From positions 1-14,616 of the forward strand of contig JALLAP010000529.1 in assembly GCA_036939355.1 (NCBI GenBank): 14,616 nucleotides of DNA. The letters are read 5' to 3'. Positions within the stretch are counted from its first letter, which is position 1; each line of letters opens with the position of its first letter. The notes below the pieces were generated by a model that saw nothing but the letters and a program-made list of their open reading frames with translations, searched no databases and had not been told where the DNA came from. This DNA comes from Thalassiosira profunda (lineage: Eukaryota; Bacillariophyta; Thalassiosirophyceae; Thalassiosirales; Thalassiosiraceae). Positions 1 to 8,738 of this stretch are shown piece after piece. A program made the translations under genes and the position numbers.

Positions 1-578
1 GACGCGCCGTCCTTCCACCACGCGGCCCCGCCGCGCCACCCGCGGCACTTTCCCCGCACGGCGGGATCGGCCTCGCAGATTTCCTCGTCCGTCACGGCCA
101 CGACCAGGTAGCAATCGCCGGAGGCCTGGCGGGCCATCGCGGCGAGGTGCCGGTGCGTCCGCGGGAAGGTGCGGAGCCGCCCGTACAGCACCAGCAGCGT
201 CCGGGGGACGGGGCAGGCCGGCGACGGGCGCCACGCCGCCGGGAGGGCGGCGGCGACGGCGTCCCGAGCCTCGAGCTCGGCGCGGCGCTCGTTGGAAATC
301 AGATGGCGGCCGGGGCCTACCGGTTCGACGGTCGAGTAGTGCGCCGCCTCGTAGTTGTGGGTCACGTGTACACCCTCCAGCATGGCCCGGTTCCGGATCC
401 GCGCGCGGGCGTTGGCCTCCCGTCGGTGCTGGGACAGGGCGGCGCGTAGGGCGCGGTGGACGTCGTCGCTGAGGTCGGCGTCGTCCGCGGCGGTGGGCGC
501 TGGCCGCAGTAGGATACCCAACGCGGCGAGCGCCGCTACGGCGGCCAGGAGGGCGAGCTGCCGCTGCCGAGGATTCAT
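1..578 (-). CDS. Putative type II membrane glycosyltransferase-like protein, 3' part outside window
   Basis: An open frame on the minus strand starts at the ATG at 578-576 and stays open to the window edge (about 192 residues seen, C-terminus missing). Residues ~8-25 form a hydrophobic Leu/Ala-rich segment after a short basic start, as in a signal anchor of a Golgi/ER type II protein. A charged, Arg-rich stretch follows (to ~67). Near residues 127-140 the frame reads LLVLYGRLRTF, followed by a predicted helix and another beta strand (YLVVAVTDEE). A hydrophobic strand ending in G-x-x-RTF resembles the opening of many algal glycosyltransferase-like proteins, including the neighbour at 890-2388; this family assignment is inference. 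The start codon is supported by exact correspondence with the neighbour's start and leader. The first ~67 residues are nearly identical to the neighbour's and the rest is not. No stop or intron is seen in the visible part. Substrate unknown. Confidence 0.7.
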   Translation of the reverse strand, partial: MNPRQRQLALLAAVAALAALGILLRPAPTAADDADLSDDVHRALRAALSQHRREANARARIRNRAMLEGVHVTHNYEAAHYSTVEPVGPGRHLISNERRAELEARDAVAAALPAAWRPSPACPVPRTLLVLYGRLRTFPRTHRHLAAMARQASGDCYLVVAVTDEEICEADPAVRGKCRGWRGGAAWWKDGA

Positions 579-1096
579 TGCGGGGTCGGCAGTGTGGTAG
601 AGGGTGTGAGAGAAGCGATGCGAGGCTGTTCGGGCAAGCAACGATGTGAGGAGGAGCGAAGACCCCGGGGTCATCATCTGCGAAGGTCGAGGGCAGTTCC
701 TTCTTGTTGCTTTTTGTCTCGAGCGCGATCGGTGCACCTTCGCACTTTGACGTAGGAATCAGTATGTATTGGGGTCACCTTTTCTCCTGTGGGGTCTTTG
801 GAAGCGCGGGGGCTTGCCGCGGGCTCGCCCTGCCCTTTGCGGCTTGGGATCGCTCCTCGCATTCACACATACCCACTGCCGACCTCGCGATGAGCCACCG
901 GCAGCGGCAGCTTGCCCTCCTGGCCGCCGTCGCGGCGCTAGCCGCGTTGGGTATCTTCTTCCCCGAATCTACTGCGGCAGACGCTGATGACGATATCGAC
1001 CCCACCCGCCGCCACCGCGCCCTTCGCGCGGCCCTGTCGCAGGGCCGGCGGGAAGTCAACGCCCGCGCGCGGATCCGGAATCGGGCCATGCTGGAG
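375..1096. repeat. Inverted duplication of a 5' gene module (arms about 375-672 and 788-1096)
   Basis: The reverse complement of 375-578 matches 890-1096 over the first ~67 codons of two divergent genes. Runs are nearly identical, for example the codons for RARIRNRAMLE, where about one base in 34 differs. Similarity continues upstream of both ATGs (ACTGCCGACC before each start). It is weaker but recognisable further out (GGGGTCTT and GCTTGCC blocks), so the leader and part of the promoter are included. The match ends sharply after the Leu-Glu codons at 375-380 and 1091-1096. The unmatched centre is roughly 673-787. Confidence 0.85.
579..889. promoter_or_regulatory. Divergent promoter region between the two glycosyltransferase-like genes
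   Basis: This 311-bp stretch separates two head-to-head starts and must carry the 5' leaders and promoters of both genes. It contains a perfect 12-bp palindrome, GACCCCGGGGTC, at 661-672. Both flanks share blocks with each other in inverted orientation, so the promoter-proximal parts look duplicated together with the coding module. An in-frame ATG at 764 lies upstream of the chosen start of the plus-strand gene. No TATA box is obvious at a convincing position. Confidence 0.6.
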
Positions 1097-2388
1097 GTCA
1101 ATGAGGCCGGCGCGCGGCTCCCGGCCGCCGGCGGCGAGGGCGGCGTGTGCTTCGACGAGCAGCCTCGCGACGCGTGGATGACGTCGCGGATGATCTGCGG
1201 CGAGGATTTGCCGCCCGAGTATGGAGTGCCGGGGAGCACTTCTGATGCCAGCATCGATGCCAAAAAGAAGGATGCCTCCGTGGCCATCTGCGTCATCGGA
1301 AAAACGCGCTCATTTACCTCGCCGTTCGCGCAGGAAACTCTGCGGACTAATCTCGCGGCCTCGTTCGGCGCCGGCCACACCGCCTTCTACTTTCACCTCT
1401 TCCCTTGGGACGAGCGGGGAACGCCCCGACCGTTCGGCGTGCTGAATTCGAACCTCCAACAGACGCTCGACGCTGCCCTCCGCGTGATGCACATGAACGA
1501 GGGCGATTTCGCAAAGCACTCCCAAGCCACCGGAACGGAGGATGTGCACCACTGGGTCTCGGAAACGTGCGGCGCCGAGATCGTGGTGGACGACCGGGAC
1601 AGCCTCGAGATCTTCGAGGGCAGCATGCAACACTACACGGCGCCCCGACCGATCCGCGAGTTCAGCGGCTACTTCGCCAGACGGGGGAGCGGGGCGTCCG
1701 ATCGCGGGTTCATCGCGCAGTGGACGGCCATCAAGGACTGCCACGACTTTGTGCGGCGGGAGGAGGACCGGAGGGGGCGCAAATTCGATTACGGTACGTT
1801 ATTTTTTTCACACGTGGTTGGTCAGACCGTAGTTGTCGTACACACAAGATGTGCATCATCTCACTTATAGATACCTCGCGCTCTTTCGTGTGCCGTGCAG
1901 TGATCCGGACGCGCCCCGATATGGTGTACACTCGGTCAATGAAGCCGCACTGCATGTATTCTTCGAGGGTTTGGATGCAGCACGATTGGATGATCGTGAT
2001 GCCGCGGCAGGTGTTGGATTACCTCCGCCGAGTGTACGACGAGGGCGTCATGGCCCAATCGAATCCCGCCTTTTTGGGAACACACGACGATCCGGAGGAA
2101 TACCTCTTTCGTATGCTGAACGCAGAAGAATCAAAAATGGAGTACGCCCACGACGGATGCTGCGAGAAGACGGGGATGGTATTTCCTCGTCGTCGCGGAG
2201 ACCTTTCCCCGCGGAGGAACGACATGGTCGCAGGAGCGATGCTGCTGCGCCCTGAGGGCGGTGACCTCCTCGTATGCCACTTTCCCAACGACTTTGGGCC
2301 GGCGGAGGAGTGCGTGAACATGCTGCAGCTCAATCGGTACAATGTGCCGGTGGTCCACGAGGCGACAAAAGAGCTGGTTATGGAATGA
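890..2388 (+). CDS. Putative type II membrane glycosyltransferase-like protein (2 exons, 463 aa)
   Basis: Exons are 890-1793 and 1901-2388. The 107-nt GTACGT...GTGCAG intron splits a Val codon, and the joined frame ends at TGA 2386-2388. The protein has a signal-anchor-like segment (residues ~8-24), an Arg-rich stem, then VAICVIGKTRSF (~131-142), FYFHLFPWDERG (~167-177) and, just after the intron, an RTRPDM motif (~304-309) followed by VWMQHDWMIVMPRQVLDYL. A strand ending G-x-x-RSF plus a downstream R-x-RPD motif recalls a family of uncharacterised, nucleotide-sugar-transferase-like proteins common in algae. I infer a Golgi glycosyltransferase-like role but cannot name substrate or linkage. 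The start at 890 is chosen because the paralogue on the other strand starts at the same codon and the leader is conserved; an in-frame ATG at 764 would add 42 residues. The stop lies only 51 bp from the stop of the convergent ALDH gene. Confidence 0.8.
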
Positions 2389-2439
2389 AGAGTAGATCTC
2401 AATTGTAAATACACTCCTAGCCGACATTCCTCCTTCTTT

Positions 2440-4219
2440 TTACGTGGCCTTTGGCTGGCTCCAGCCGTCCGGGACAACAGAATCAGTAATGATCTCTCGG
2501 TGGCACGACCAGACCATCTTGATCGCCTCCGGGGTCCCAATGCCCGCGCCCCGCGCATCGCCGGCAGGGCCAAACCAGTGGTTTTGCGGTGCCCCCGTCG
2601 TCCTCGCGCGCCGCCCTGCGTATGTGGTGCCGTTTACGGTGTGCGCCAGAATCGTTTGCTGGAACTCGACGTCGTTGCTCACGACCGCCGCCGTTAGGTG
2701 ATGGGACATGCGTTCGCACGCGTCGAGGACGTGGCAGATGTCGTCGTCGCCAAAGGTGGCGACTACCTGAAAAGGACCAAAAATCTCGGTCGCGCACGCG
2801 GAGAAGTGTTCCTCCTTCAGCATCTCTTTCAATGGGACGAAGACTGCAGTAGGTTCCACCACGCCGTACACTTCTGGGATGCTGTGATCTGCAAGCTCCT
2901 TTCCACCAAAGAGCAATTTCGCTCCGGGGATTTCCAGCAGCCTCGCCGCATGATTCAAAATCTTTGCCGTTGTGACGGTCAGCACGGGCGCAACCGAGAG
3001 GTCGTCTAACGAGCGCTGTGAGGCGTTTGCCTTCATCTTGTCGAACAGTCCTGCCGCCTCCCAGTTCTCGTGGGCAAACAGTATCGACTGAGCGCTGCAC
3101 TTTTGTCCCGAGCAGGCATACGCATCCTGATCGCATTGCCACGCAACGTAATCGACATCGTCGACGTCCGGTCCCAGGATCTTCCAATCGAAGCCGGCGT
3201 CCTCAATCTTCACCTTTCCTTTCGTAACCTCGAGCAAATGCTCGGCCACGCGAGAGCTTCCAGTGAATTGGGTCAATCTCACGTCCGCATCCAATATCAG
3301 CTTCTCCGCAACCGGACCCTGGCAGTTCAACAGATCCACGTCCTTCTTGTCCATACCGCAATCGTGAAGCAAGTGCAAGTACTGCTCCATGACCAGCGCG
3401 CACTTCTCGGCCGGCTTCAGAACCGGCTTGTTCCCCATAAAGAGCGCTCCCATCAGTTGCAGCACGGGAATCTCCAACGGAAAGTTGAACGGGGCCACGA
3501 TGGCCACCGCGCCGTACGGCCAGCGGTGGCCGTGGCTGAATTGCCCGTAGTGATCGCCGGGGACGCCGAACGAACGGGCGAGGAAGCGGACGTTGTCCCC
3601 GCCGAAGTTTTTGAGGAAGTCGGCGGTCACTTTGACCTCGCCCATGGCCTGGGCGTGGGATTTGGGCACGGTCTTGATGATGGATTGGGCGAAGAACTCG
3701 GCAATGGCGGGATCGCTCAGGGCCTCCCCTGCCTGTTGTTGGATGATATTATGCAGTGAGAGACAGCGTGAGCATTTGTAAAGAATGTACACATCATGTG
3801 CACCGACCATCGCAAAGCGGCACAACAGCAAAACTCCAACTCACCTTCCTCGAGATCTCCCCGAACTGCAAGTATCGCTCCACGTTCTTCAGCGGATTGT
3901 GCACCCCGCTCTTCGGCACGCCCCGCAAACTCTCCACGAAGGGTCCCAATTCGTCCGCCTGGGTGTCCGGCAGCGTGCACACCGGCGGGGCGTCCCTGTC
4001 GAGCGGGTTGGGAATGGTCATCGTCTTGGACGTGGCGGCGGACCAACTCCCGTTGACGAGGTTGGCGACGGCGTGGGGTTCGGATGCCGCGCCGAGGGAG
4101 GCGGGGTCGAGGGTCGCCCACGACGGGAGGGAGAGGCACCGGCGGGGGGCGCCGCTGCGGGAGGCCCGTAGCAGCGCGGGGCGCTGGCGCAGTAGGAGGC
4201 GGGACGAGGATAACATCAC
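2440..4219 (-). CDS. ALDH12: Delta-1-pyrroline-5-carboxylate dehydrogenase, mitochondrial, ALDH12 type (2 exons, 555 aa)
   Basis: Exons are 4219-3845 (125 codons) and 3732-2440, with a 112-nt GTGAGT...CAG phase-0 intron between Lys125 and Ala126. The enzyme oxidises glutamate-5-semialdehyde/P5C to glutamate with NAD, the last step of proline catabolism in the mitochondrial matrix. Residues 1-~30 are Arg/Ser/Leu-rich without acids, a typical mitochondrial presequence. Visible ALDH landmarks are PFNFPLE (~206-212), the GNKPVLK nucleotide-binding loop (~225-231), FTGSS (~281-285), general-base Glu ~302 in KIEDAGFDWK, and nucleophile Cys ~337 in GQKCS. The C-terminal run NHWFGPAGDARGAGIGTPEA is also present. 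The KIEDAGFDWK and WQCDQDAYACSGQKCS signatures are those of plant/protist ALDH12 rather than the animal ALDH4 form. The length matches the plant enzyme closely and all catalytic residues are intact. Confidence 0.96.
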
Positions 4220-4551
4220 GGCTGATTATGGGCGGGTGAGCGTGGCCTTTGTACGCATCGAATGCGATGATCGAGGAGAGTCGACGGGATGTGTTGCAAT
4301 TTCGCTGTTGGTTGATGTGAGTGCGGAGTTGAAAGTTGAAAAGGAGGGGAGAAGGAGGAATCCGGCCCTACATACCTACATCAATTCCGCCGTGAAGGGT
4401 ACAAAGGAATCGGTACCTTTACGTAAGTACCTTAGGCCGTATTGATTGCGTTAGTAAGACCAACCAAGCCCTGTTTGCAAACAGACATCCAAGGTGACAC
4501 TCTCTCTCTAGAGTAGCAAGCTCTTTATCCATGCCATTCCTGTCCATTCCG
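4220..4551. other. Spacer upstream of ALDH12 and downstream of the SPF45-like gene
   Basis: This 332-bp stretch holds no convincing gene. It must carry the ALDH12 promoter and leader (minus strand) and the 3' end of the gene at 4552-5612. The only structure I see is a cluster of overlapping imperfect inverted repeats at about 4403-4431 (GGTACC...GTACC around TTACGTAA) and a short CT run at 4501-4510. No RNA gene is apparent. Confidence 0.5.
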
Positions 4552-5612
4552 TCATCGATTGGCGTCATTAAACTGCCCAGGGGCCGGATCCTGCCCTGGC
4601 CCGGAATTCGACCCTGCTTCCTTCTGCTCCTGCTGCTGCTTCACCAGCCAGGCGGGCAAATTGGCCATCCCTCTCCCGCGTCCTCGCCCTCGTCCCATCC
4701 CCGCCGCACCTCCCCCAACTCCCTCCCCGCCGCGACTCTCCACGATCCTGTCCAAATCCCCGCTCGCCATAATCTTCCTCCGCTCCTCCTCGATCTTCTT
4801 GCGCATTTGTTCCTGCTGGTCCAATCGCTGCAGGGCCGATCGCTGCAAGTCTTTCCGCACCTGCTCGGTCTTCTTTCGTTCGCGGTAGGCGAGGTAGTCG
4901 TTGGGGAAATGGGGGTCGTACGGATGAGTGACCGAGGCGTGGAGTTGCCGGAGGGATTCGGGCTCGTTTTTGAGGTAGGGCTCCCCGTTGCCTGTGTTGT
5001 CGTGTATGTTATTGCTGGGCTGCCCCGTGCTCTCCTCTTTCTTTTCGGCATCAATAGTTGACGGTATTGCTGCAGATGCAAATGGTTGTCTCGCTTCTTC
5101 CCCGATTGATATTGCGTTTGTTGCGTCGCCCCCACCTGTATCTTTGTGTGCATCTACCGACTTTTCAACAGCCACACTTGGACATGTCGTCGGCGGCGCC
5201 ACCACTTGCCTCTGCTGCTTTTGCGGCGGCACCTTTTTCTTCTTTCTGATTGCTTGTGGGACGAACGCCTGGTTGTTTGGCACGGGCACATGAGATGTTC
5301 TGCGCATACACTGATAATATTTGCGCTGCGTCGGGCGTGGGCACTCACCATCGCCGTCCCCGCCGTCCCGAGCGAGCTGACCAGGGATGCTCCCGATGCC
5401 TTGCGCTTCTCGGGCGCCTTGATGGGGGCAGCCTTGATCTCTGCACCCTCATCGGCGGACGGCTTGGGCGGATCGTCGCTCTTTTTTGCAACATCAGATG
5501 TGATCGCGGCACCGGCCGATGGCGCATCTCCGCCGCCAACCGCCGACGCTGGGGCATTCTCGGCATTGGCCACTGCCGGGAGGCCGCCGAAGAGGTCGTC
5601 CGCGGCATCCAT
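4552..5612 (-). CDS. SPF45/RBM17 N-terminal-like protein lacking G-patch and RRM (2 exons, 326 aa)
   Basis: Exons are 5612-5349 (88 codons) and 5268-4552, joined by an 80-nt GTGAGT...CCAG phase-0 intron (Met88|Ala89). The protein is mostly low-complexity. It starts with an acidic stretch with LFGGLP (~7-12), then AFVPQAIRKKKK (~89-100). Next is YDPHFPNDYLAYRERKK (~205-220), which leads into a charged helix (~215-262) of coiled-coil character. After that come a GRGRGRGRG tract (~280-288), NLPAWLVKQQQEQ and a short polar tail. The YDPxxPNDYxxYRxxR motif followed by a charged helix is what I know from the N-terminal half of splicing factor SPF45/RBM17 (plant DRT111). The G-patch and RRM that normally follow are absent; the frame ends at a clear TGA at 4554-4552. 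A nuclear role in pre-mRNA splicing is inference. It is divergent with ORC3. Confidence 0.6.
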
Positions 5613-5668
5613 TGTTGTCGGTTCCCCCTCAGCCTTCGGTGAGTGATATTTGTTTGCACCCCGCCCGC

Positions 5669-5676
5669 CCGGGAAA
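5669..5676 (-). promoter_or_regulatory. E2F-like site (TTTCCCGG on minus strand)
   Basis: The minus strand reads TTTCCCGG, which fits the plant/animal E2F consensus WTTSSCSS. It is 57-64 bp upstream of the SPF45-like start and about 280 bp upstream of ORC3. A degenerate 8-mer like this occurs by chance about once per 2 kb per strand, so the site alone is weak. Its location in front of an ORC gene is what makes it plausible. Confidence 0.35.
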
Positions 5677-5771
5677 TTGCAGGAACTAGATTATATCTAA
5701 TAGAAGTTTTGGAGGGGAATCTCTGGACCTATCCTACGGGGGTGTAAGAGGAATCAAATATCGACCAACCC

Positions 5772-5804
5772 AAACCCTAACCCGCCAATCTACCCTAACC
5801 CTAG
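5772..5804 (+). promoter_or_regulatory. Telo-box pair flanking an E2F-like/CCAAT motif
   Basis: AAACCCTAA at 5772-5780 is an exact plant-type telo-box, and CCCTAACCCT at 5793-5802 is a second telomere-like unit. Between them, 5782-5789 reads ATTGGCGG on the minus strand (E2F consensus WTTSSCSS) and GCCAAT on the plus strand. In plants telo-boxes occur in promoters of growth- and S-phase-linked genes, and E2F drives ORC genes. Transfer of that logic to this organism is inference. There are too few units for a chromosome end. Confidence 0.5.
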
Positions 5805-5954
5805 CTCACGCCTTCCCTTCACAAAATCTTTTGCAAGAGTAGAGGCCGGCCCGCCGCCGCGCTCGCGCCACACACTTTCCGCTTGCCGCGACACTACTAC
5901 AAGCCCCCAGCCGGCCTGGGCATCTGCACCGCCACCGGCTCCCACCCCTCCACC

Positions 5955-8501
5955 ATGCCCCCGAAACGAGCGATCCGTCGGCAGGGCAGCGGCGCCCGCT
6001 CCGGCGGGGGCGGGGGCGCCACTATCCAGCTCCGCGACGGTAAGCAATTGTCCCTCCCGCAATGGATGTCCTTTCACCACCTCCCCGAGTACGGCATACA
6101 ATCCTCTTCCGCCAAAGCATCGTCGACGGCATCAGAACCGGCGGAGGGAGCGGCCGCAGCTGAGGGGGGATATGACGGGAGGGCGGCGCGGCAGGCGCGG
6201 AGGGGCAAGCGCGCGCGGGACGAAAGTCGAACTTCGGCCGCGGCAGGTGCACCGTCCGCCGACAACGCCTCCAAGCAGTCGGGCAGGGCCGCCTACGCCG
6301 CGCCCCAGGTGTCGGCGTCCAACTACAAGGAGAAGAAGGAGGCGGCGCTCGACAGCTTGCACCTGCCCACCACGAGGGAGATCGAGGGGCACATTCGGTA
6401 TTTGTCCGAAGAGGGGATGCGGCTGGCGATGCGGGCGGTGGACGATTGCGTGCGGCACAGCCTGCGGTATTCGGCAACGAAGATGAGAGCGGGGAACACG
6501 GCGGAAGTTGGAAAGGAGTCCAAGTCGGATCTTCGAACGCTGGCGGCGGAGATTTGCGATTACTTTGCAATGTTCCAGCCCGATCGCGAGGAAGACAGGG
6601 GCAGGGTCGATCCACTTGCGCCACCAAAGGGCCCTCCAGAGATGGGAGGAGAAACAGGAGCAGTCCAGCTTGGGGACATGTTGCAAGATCTGACGCCCGC
6701 AAAATACGACCCAGCCTTGCTCCCGATAGCCACCATCAAGTGCTGTCCCAACATACTCGATCGAGTGGAGATGACCAACGGCTTGCTAGCGGACCTTGCG
6801 AAAAGCAGAGTTGACAATTCACTGCAATCGAAGGGGAGCGAGAAGGGCCCGTGCGTCTGCCGCATTAACTCCGCCTCCGACCTCGTCAAGCAAGGCCACC
6901 TCCTCACCGAAATACTCTCGCAGTGCATATCGAACGATCCGAACGGAGAAGAATTTGCGCTGGAATTGCAACGACAGCGGAAGCGACAACGATCGCACCA
7001 TCACGGGGGAGTGAATCGAGGGGTGCTGATCAGATCGGTGTGGGATTGGAGCCGGAGCTTGGTGGAGTGGGCGGGGTTTACGGAGGGGTTCGATTCGATC
7101 GTTGTGATATTGGAGGTGAGTTGCGCACGCCGAGGTCTTGAATCCACGTGACGTTGCCCTCAACCAAAGCCTTGTTGAATAGGACCCGGAAACGATCGCC
7201 TCGCCGACACTGGACGCGTTCTTCGCCACGCTGTCGTCCCTTCGCGCGGACCACGGCGTCCCCATCGGGATCGTAGTCGTCGATGCCACGCCGGGCGGAC
7301 TGGGGGATAGGCTGTCGACGCTCCGGCATCCAGCGCTCCGGGGCACGGCGGGGGCGATGGTGCGAGAGTTGCACGTGCCGTTGCCCCAGGTCCAGCTTGG
7401 TGCGTGTTTGCTGGAGCTCTGCTTCATCTCATACAAAAGCCGACTCACACACAAACCGCTTTTACAGAACTATTCGTCGACCGATTGTATTCTGGAAATG
7501 GCACACCCACCTTCCTTTGGACCAACGGCCATCTGCTGAGGCACATCCACGAGCTGTTCCAGGAATGCGACAATTCCATCGTATCCGTAGCGAGGCAGTT
7601 GCAATCGGACCTTCGGCGCCATTTCGCTGTACCAGGTGCATTCGTGTCGCTGCTCAACTGCGAGGAGTTTGTCGTTCCGAACGAGTCTCGCATCAAATGG
7701 CTGTTCGGAGAAGAGCTCTGCAGGACGATTCTGTCGTCTTCTTCTCTTGCACCGTCATCGGCAAAGGACGAGAGCAATAGCAGCCGCATCATGGGGTTGT
7801 TTTGGAGCATGCAGCTGTCGCACTTGTGTCACCAGATCTGTCGCAGAATCTATACCATTTTCGACGTACCTCCTCTTGTGGGGAAGATTGCGCCAACGAT
7901 CGAGTCCGACTTTCGTTGGAGCACGCGCATGCGCCAACTCTTGGAACTGCTCAGTCATGTGAGGGACAAAGTGTCGACATGGAAAGATGCCAGAGCTATC
8001 TTCGTCGACCGGTCTGCCTCGCTGTGCCAAAAAGTGAACGAGTATATAATCCTCGTCGGACGGTTTGCCGTGGACGAGGAGGGAGACACAACAATGGCCC
8101 ACGCCTTGGTCGAAAGCATCTTATCGTGGGCGGGAGGACAATTCATGTTCCAGTTGGCTGCAGAGGATGACCCATCAGTGCAACCGCGGAGGGACGTAGC
8201 CAAGGCTCTGACTCAACCCCTTCCAGAATCTCTGGCGCAGTGCTCTCTCGCTCATGCGAGTCGGATTGCCTTCCAGGTCTTTCAATCTCGGGTGCTGACG
8301 CTCGCCGACTGGCATGAACGTTACTTTGACGCCGTGGGCGACCTGGACGAGAATGACGCGGGCGTGATTTCTCACGAGGCTGCATTTTTCTTCGCTGTGT
8401 ATGAGTTGGTGCATCTTGGGTTTGTGAGGAAGTTGGCCACCACTCGGAGGAAGGAAGAAGCGTACGAAAAGATATCGATGGTATGGGCGAGTGGAAGATA
8501 G
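5955..8501 (+). CDS. ORC3: Origin recognition complex subunit 3 (3 exons, 803 aa)
   Basis: Exons are 5955-7115, 7183-7399 and 7468-8501, with introns of 67 and 68 nt (GTGAGT...TAG, phase 0; GTGCGT...CAG, phase 1). ORC3 is a non-catalytic AAA+-like subunit of the complex that binds replication origins and loads MCM helicases in the nucleus. Family signs are the strand-acidic motif IVVILEDPE across the first intron (~382-390), then IGIVVVDATPGG and LHVPLPQVQLELFVDRLY, matching the degenerate ATPase core (human VVILEDFE...IELF). After these comes a helical region with VARQLQSDLRRHFAVPGAFVSLL. The C-terminal winged-helix end is EAAFFFAVYELVHLGFVRK...RKEEAYEKISMVW. The N-terminal ~140 residues are low-complexity and basic, and RQRKRQR (~338-347) could be a nuclear localisation signal. 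The start is the first in-frame ATG, in CCACC context. It is tail-to-tail with the TLDc-AAA gene (237 bp apart). Confidence 0.88.
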
Positions 8502-8738
8502 GCGAGGAGTGTCCACAAACGTGAGATGTCAACTGTTTCACTACATGGTATTTATCCGTGGCTTCGACGGTACTATCGTACAACCTCTGCGCTGCAAGAG
8601 TTACACTCAGTGAAAGGTATGCAGATACAAACAAAATGTTCTCTCTATTGCACTATTCAGGCTCGTAATCTCCAATTACCCGACACAGTGCTTCGATCAC
8701 CTGCCCCCGCTTGATACCCAACTCCCCCATACTCCGAT
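8502..8738. other. Convergent 3' spacer between ORC3 and the TLDc-AAA gene
   Basis: These 237 bp lie between two stop codons facing each other and must hold both 3' UTRs and polyadenylation signals. No open frame of note, repeat or RNA gene is visible. Confidence 0.5.

Larger units (their letters stand above)
5613..5954. promoter_or_regulatory. Bidirectional promoter between SPF45-like gene and ORC3
   Basis: This 342-bp stretch lies between two start codons facing away from each other, and no gene fits inside. It contains a telo-box pair around 5772-5804, two matches to the E2F consensus (5669-5676 and 5782-5789, listed separately), a CCAAT within the second, and an AT-rich inverted repeat TAGAT-TAT-ATCTA at 5687-5699. 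The ORC3 leader side (5820-5954) is C-rich, and its start sits in CCACC-ATG, a reasonable initiation context. Confidence 0.65.

Noticed and set aside
775..1380. 201-codon minus-strand open frame across the start of the plus-strand glycosyltransferase-like gene
   Set aside because: Shadow of GC-rich coding sequence. The plus frame carries the signal anchor, the conserved start and the match to the paralogue.
3070..3759. 229-codon plus-strand open frame opposite ALDH12
   Set aside because: Entirely antisense to an ALDH12 exon with all catalytic motifs; no recognisable protein.
5772..5804. Telomere or chromosome-end remnant
   Set aside because: Only about three CCCTAA-like units, sited in a divergent promoter between intact genes.
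5883..5954. 24-residue N-terminal extension of ORC3
   Set aside because: It begins at TTG, not ATG. The first ATG at 5955 is in a good initiation context.
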